NCBI RefSeq assembly: GCF_000701905.1
Contig: NZ_JNKC01000001.1
Coordinates: 806,001-870,000 of the forward strand
From: Proteiniclasticum ruminis DSM 24773
GTDB lineage: Bacteria > Bacillota > Clostridia > Clostridiales > Clostridiaceae
Reading direction: 5' to 3'
DNA: 64,000 nucleotides
The translations under genes and the position numbers were made by a program. Under the pieces are notes generated by a model. It searched no databases. It worked only from the letters and a program-made list of their open reading frames with translations, and was not told the origin of the DNA. Positions 61,070-64,000 of this stretch are shown here, piece by piece. The stretch's first letter is position 1. Each line of letters starts with the position of its first letter.

Positions 61070-61987
61070 CTACTTCAGAAGGCCTTTCTCCACAAGAAAC
61101 GTCTTGGCTACATCCTTAGGCTCTGCACCTTCCGCATCCACCTGGAAATTCATGGCAATCATTTCCTCGTTGCTGATCTGACCTTCCAGCATCAGAAGCA
61201 CCTCTTTCAGATTTGGTGCCGCCACTTCATACTCTTCAAAAAGACTCTCTCTATGGAAGAAAGCTGCATAGTACTGGGGGAAAAACTTCAGATCATCCGT
61301 GAGAATCCTAAGATTCGATTTCTGATTCAGTCCATCTGTAGAATATACCATGGTCACATCAATGTTCTCATTGTCAATGGCCGCATACTTCAGCCCGATG
61401 TCCAGTGACACACCATCTTCCCAGCTGATGCCATAGTGTTCATTGAAAGGATTGAATCTCATGGTACCTTCCTCATCAAAAAATTCATGCTCTGCACCAA
61501 AAACAAGTTCCTCTGAAAATGGCTTGAGATCGCTGATGGATGCAATCCCATTCTCCTCTGCAAATTCTTCCTTCACACCAAGGGCATAGGTATTTTCGAA
61601 CCCGAACTTTGATGTCAGCGTAAGACCTCTGTCCTCTACCCCCTTTGCAATGGCAAAGTCGTATAAATCTTCTCCTTCGGGAACATCACTGGGATCATAT
61701 CCCAGAAGCGTTGTGAGAAGAGTGCCATCATAGCTCACATAAAGATCCACTTCTTTGCCCACCATGGCATTTCCAGCTGCCACGGTATTCATGGAGTCAT
61801 GAAACTTGACCTCAAGGTCTGTATTCTCCTCAATGAGCATTCCTGCCATTTCGGCGATGATATCAATCTCCGCAAACTGCCCACGTAGAATGGTGATGGA
61901 TTTTCCATCCTCTTTCTGTCCACAACCCGCTAAAACTCCAAGGGTTAAAATCATGGCTGCTGCCACTGCTGTAATTTTCTTTTTCAT
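61070..61987 (-). CDS. Glycine betaine/choline ABC transporter, substrate-binding lipoprotein
   Basis: The 305-aa precursor has a signal with lipobox VLAGC near residue 21. The mature part follows the OpuC/ProX pattern: ILRGQFAEIDIIAEMAGMLI, DLYVSYDGTLLTTLLG, AEENGIASISDLKPFSEEL, VTMVYSTDGLNQ and FPQYYAAFFHRESLF. The aromatic residues that would cage a trimethylammonium group cannot be identified with certainty. It is encoded between the second permease and the hydrolase. Confidence 0.88.
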   Translation of the reverse strand: MKKKITAVAAAMILTLGVLAGCGQKEDGKSITILRGQFAEIDIIAEMAGMLIEENTDLEVKFHDSMNTVAAGNAMVGKEVDLYVSYDGTLLTTLLGYDPSDVPEGEDLYDFAIAKGVEDRGLTLTSKFGFENTYALGVKEEFAEENGIASISDLKPFSEELVFGAEHEFFDEEGTMRFNPFNEHYGISWEDGVSLDIGLKYAAIDNENIDVTMVYSTDGLNQKSNLRILTDDLKFFPQYYAAFFHRESLFEEYEVAAPNLKEVLLMLEGQISNEEMIAMNFQVDAEGAEPKDVAKTFLVEKGLLK

Positions 61988-62022
61988 ATCCTTCTCCTTC
62001 TTTCTTCAATGATGCGTCAGGT

Positions 62023-62664
62023 CTATACGATTTCTTTTCCATTCAATGTATTGTCTTCCTCCAGAACTGTCTGGATTCTTCTGGCTTTGAGTCTTTTTTC
62101 CACATAACCCATACCAAAATCAAACACCACAGCCATAACCATCAGTGCCAATGTAGCTTCCAGAAGAGTATCCATATCCTGGATGAGAATGGCTCTGTTG
62201 ATGACTGAGCCTAGTCCTCCACCGCCAACCACCGCACCGAATACAGCTGTACCAATGGACGTCACGATGGCAATTCTAATTCCTGTGAAAATCATTGGAA
62301 ATGCCAGTTGAAGCTCCACACTGATGATTTTCTGACCCTTTGTCATCCCCATGCCCGTGGCTGCCTCTTTGATGGCAGGGTCTACACTGGTGAGCCCCAC
62401 ATAGGTGTTTCTCACCACTGGCAGAAGAGAATACAGGACAATTCCAATGATGACGGTGGTGCTGGAAGACCCCGCAACAATGCTGAGCACTCCCAAAAGC
62501 GCCAGCACAGGAATGGTCTGAAGTATATCCACGGTCCACAGGACGACAGGTCTCATTGGTTTATACAGATAAGCGAGAATCCCAAGTACAAGTCCAGAAA
62601 TGATGGTGAAGCCTGCGGCCATCCCCACCAGATACAGGTGCTGAAGCACTCTTTCCATAGTCAT
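62023..62664 (-). CDS. Osmoprotectant ABC transporter permease (OpuCD-like)
   Basis: The 213-aa protein has five to six hydrophobic helices and the binding-protein-dependent permease loop EAATGMGMTKGQKIISVELQ (Glu-Ala-Ala ... Gly). It overlaps the upstream permease gene by one base and ends in a hydrophilic tail with KRLKARRIQTVLEEDN. It pairs with the 62664-63302 product. Confidence 0.88.
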   Translation of the reverse strand: MTMERVLQHLYLVGMAAGFTIISGLVLGILAYLYKPMRPVVLWTVDILQTIPVLALLGVLSIVAGSSSTTVIIGIVLYSLLPVVRNTYVGLTSVDPAIKEAATGMGMTKGQKIISVELQLAFPMIFTGIRIAIVTSIGTAVFGAVVGGGGLGSVINRAILIQDMDTLLEATLALMVMAVVFDFGMGYVEKRLKARRIQTVLEEDNTLNGKEIV

Positions 62665-63302
62665 TAATACCGACCTCCTTTCAGTCCCCTAGGCGTTACC
62701 TTAGCCTGAATGAGGTCAATGAGAAATCCCAGTAAAATCGCCAGCACCGCTGCGGGAATAGCTCCCCCGATGATGAGGGTATTGTTGTTTGTATCGATCC
62801 CTCTATAAATAAACTCTCCGAGTCCACCAAGGCCAATCATGGCCGCAAGAACTGCCCAGGAAACAGTATAGATGGTGGACATTCTAAGACCGCTGAAAAT
62901 GGACGGCATTGCCAGAGGGAGCTCCAATTTGAAAAGGATCTGCCAATTGCTCATACCGCAACCTCTTGCTGCTTCGATGAGCCCTTTATCCACACTGAGA
63001 ATTCCCGTATAAGTGTTCTTCAGAATGGGAAAAAGAGCATAGATGGAAAGGGCTATGATCACCGTGGCGGGCTGAATTCCGATTCTGATAAACAGCACAC
63101 CAATGAAAACCAGACCAGGAATGGTCTGAAAAATACTCACCATAGGGATGATGACTCTGGAAATCTTCGGCACCCTGGAAAGAAGTATGCCAAGGATCAG
63201 CGCCACTACAAATCCGATGCCTACAGACACAAAGACATACTGCAGGTGCACAACAATCGCTTCCAGAAGTTTTTCTCCATAGCGTTCTAAAAAAACTGCC
63301 AT
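62664..63302 (-). CDS. Osmoprotectant ABC transporter permease (OpuCB-like)
   Basis: The 212-aa protein shows the same permease fold with the loop EAARGCGMSNWQILFKLELP and helices such as YVFVSVGIGFVVALILGI. Its ATG overlaps the stop of the ATPase gene by one base, so all transporter genes are translationally coupled. It is a paralogue of the permease at 62023. Confidence 0.88.
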   Translation of the reverse strand: MAVFLERYGEKLLEAIVVHLQYVFVSVGIGFVVALILGILLSRVPKISRVIIPMVSIFQTIPGLVFIGVLFIRIGIQPATVIIALSIYALFPILKNTYTGILSVDKGLIEAARGCGMSNWQILFKLELPLAMPSIFSGLRMSTIYTVSWAVLAAMIGLGGLGEFIYRGIDTNNNTLIIGGAIPAAVLAILLGFLIDLIQAKVTPRGLKGGRY

Positions 63303-64000
63303 CAGCTTTCTTCACCTCCCCATATGACACTGGCCAAGGCCTTTGTCATACTGGTTCTTGTGATGATTCCTGCCACAGTGGAATCTCTATTCAGTACCAC
63401 GATGTAGTTGTACTTGGATGCAATAAGCAGCTCGAAAGCCTCCTTGGCATTGGTGGATGTGCGTACAGAGGGAACCTTCGGATCCACCAGGTGTTTTATG
63501 CTCTGCCCTGGTTTACCCTCTTTGGCCAGTTTCTCTATGGTCACAACCCCGCGGTACTTGTTGTCCTCCTCCCCGATGACCACTGCAGAATCCAGCTCCC
63601 TCTGCTTCATCAGTTCCACAGACTCCAGCATCTTCTTCTCTTCGCTGACGGTGAGGACTCTCCTTTTCATGACATCCTTACAAGTGAGATCGTCTCCAGA
63701 AACAGTGTAGGAAAGTTTGCCCATGAAGTTTGCAATCATTGGATCAGCTGGATTACGGAGCATTTCTTCAGGACTTGCAGCCTGCAGAATTTTCCCATCT
63801 TTCATAAAGACAATTTTATCTGCAAGCTTCACGGCTTCATCCATATCATGGGTGACAAAAATGATGGTCTTTTTCAGTTTCTTCTGAAGCACCTTCAGCT
63901 CATCCTGAAGATTCTCACGGGTCATGGGATCCAGAGCACCAAAGGGCTCATCCATGAGAATCACCGGCGGCTCTGCAGCAAGAGCCCGGAGAACCCCGAT
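63302..64000 (-). CDS. Osmoprotectant ABC transporter ATPase with CBS domains (partial)
   Basis: The frame enters from the right edge as IGVLRALAAEPPVILMDEP and continues DEPFGALDPMTRENLQDELK (Walker B with catalytic Glu), IIFVTHDMDEAVKLADKI (switch His) and two CBS domains (about the last 120 residues: VLTVSEEKKMLESVELMKQR; VRTSTNAKEAFELLIASKYN). This is the C-terminal 233 residues of an OpuCA/OpuAA-type ATPase. CBS domains sense ionic strength or cyclic di-AMP in relatives. Confidence 0.9.
   Translation of the reverse strand: MGVLRALAAEPPVILMDEPFGALDPMTRENLQDELKVLQKKLKKTIIFVTHDMDEAVKLADKIVFMKDGKILQAASPEEMLRNPADPMIANFMGKLSYTVSGDDLTCKDVMKRRVLTVSEEKKMLESVELMKQRELDSAVVIGEEDNKYRGVVTIEKLAKEGKPGQSIKHLVDPKVPSVRTSTNAKEAFELLIASKYNYIVVLNRDSTVAGIITRTSMTKALASVIWGGEES

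Overview
The window looks like chromosome of a low-to-mid GC Bacillota, most likely an anaerobic Clostridia. Pointers are the Shine-Dalgarno starts (AGGAGG, with GTG and TTG starts common), a PPi-dependent phosphofructokinase, tandem ECF sigma/DUF4179 anti-sigma cassettes, guanine and manganese riboswitches, a CadC/SmtB-type repressor with a cation ATPase, and a glycine-betaine ABC operon beside a BusR-like regulator. I cannot name the species. No rRNA, tRNA or CRISPR array was found.

Layout. 1-206 is the cut-off start of a membrane protein. 722-5528 holds two paralogous sigma/anti-sigma cassettes, each with a 14-nt gene overlap and a shared leader motif. 5625-23932 is one DUF255/YyaL-type thioredoxin-domain gene split by a roughly 16.25-kb AT-rich integrative element (7503-23753). 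The element is bounded by a 14-bp direct repeat lying exactly on the codons of the host protein's Cys-His-Trp-Cys motif. It carries a large serine recombinase, a resolvase-type recombinase, a replication protein with a CHC2-like zinc motif, a complete type I restriction-modification operon, an Abi_C-domain protein, a SpoVS-like protein, structured non-coding segments and, unusually, its own divergent copy of the 5' end of the target gene.

24310-33832 is core chromosome: a frameshifted diguanylate cyclase, an amidase with SPOR domain, a RAYT-like element whose catalytic residues appear replaced, a thiol-redox cluster (TrxB-like, double-thioredoxin-fold protein, DUF6132, DUF302), an M20D amidohydrolase and a lipoprotein fumarate-reductase-like flavoprotein. 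33899-36387 is a YesM/YesN-type two-component system. 36437-42975 holds topB, a guanine-riboswitch-controlled xpt-NCS2 permease operon, rsgA behind an 18-codon leader ORF and an RBS-masking hairpin, and a 52-aa zinc-ribbon protein.

43088-50701 holds a heterodimeric ABC exporter, a DegV protein, and an M20 peptidase paired with a YfcC-like carrier. 50836-53860 is a tandem duplication of a yybP-ykoY-type (manganese) riboswitch plus ArsB/NhaD-type transporter, with a sharply bounded near-identical 5' tract suggesting gene conversion. 54065-59339 contains PPi-PFK, an AbrB-type membrane protein, and an arsR-like repressor/P-type ATPase operon with promoter and palindromic operator. 59415-64000 contains the BusR-like (GntR HTH + RCK_C) regulator, an alpha/beta hydrolase and an OpuC-type osmoprotectant ABC transporter running off the right edge.

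Most noteworthy are the element's attachment site in a redox motif with the mobilised 5' gene fragment, the rsgA leader ORF/hairpin, the duplicated manganese riboswitch-transporter units, the SpoVS-like cargo gene, and the RAYT lacking its expected catalytic residues.
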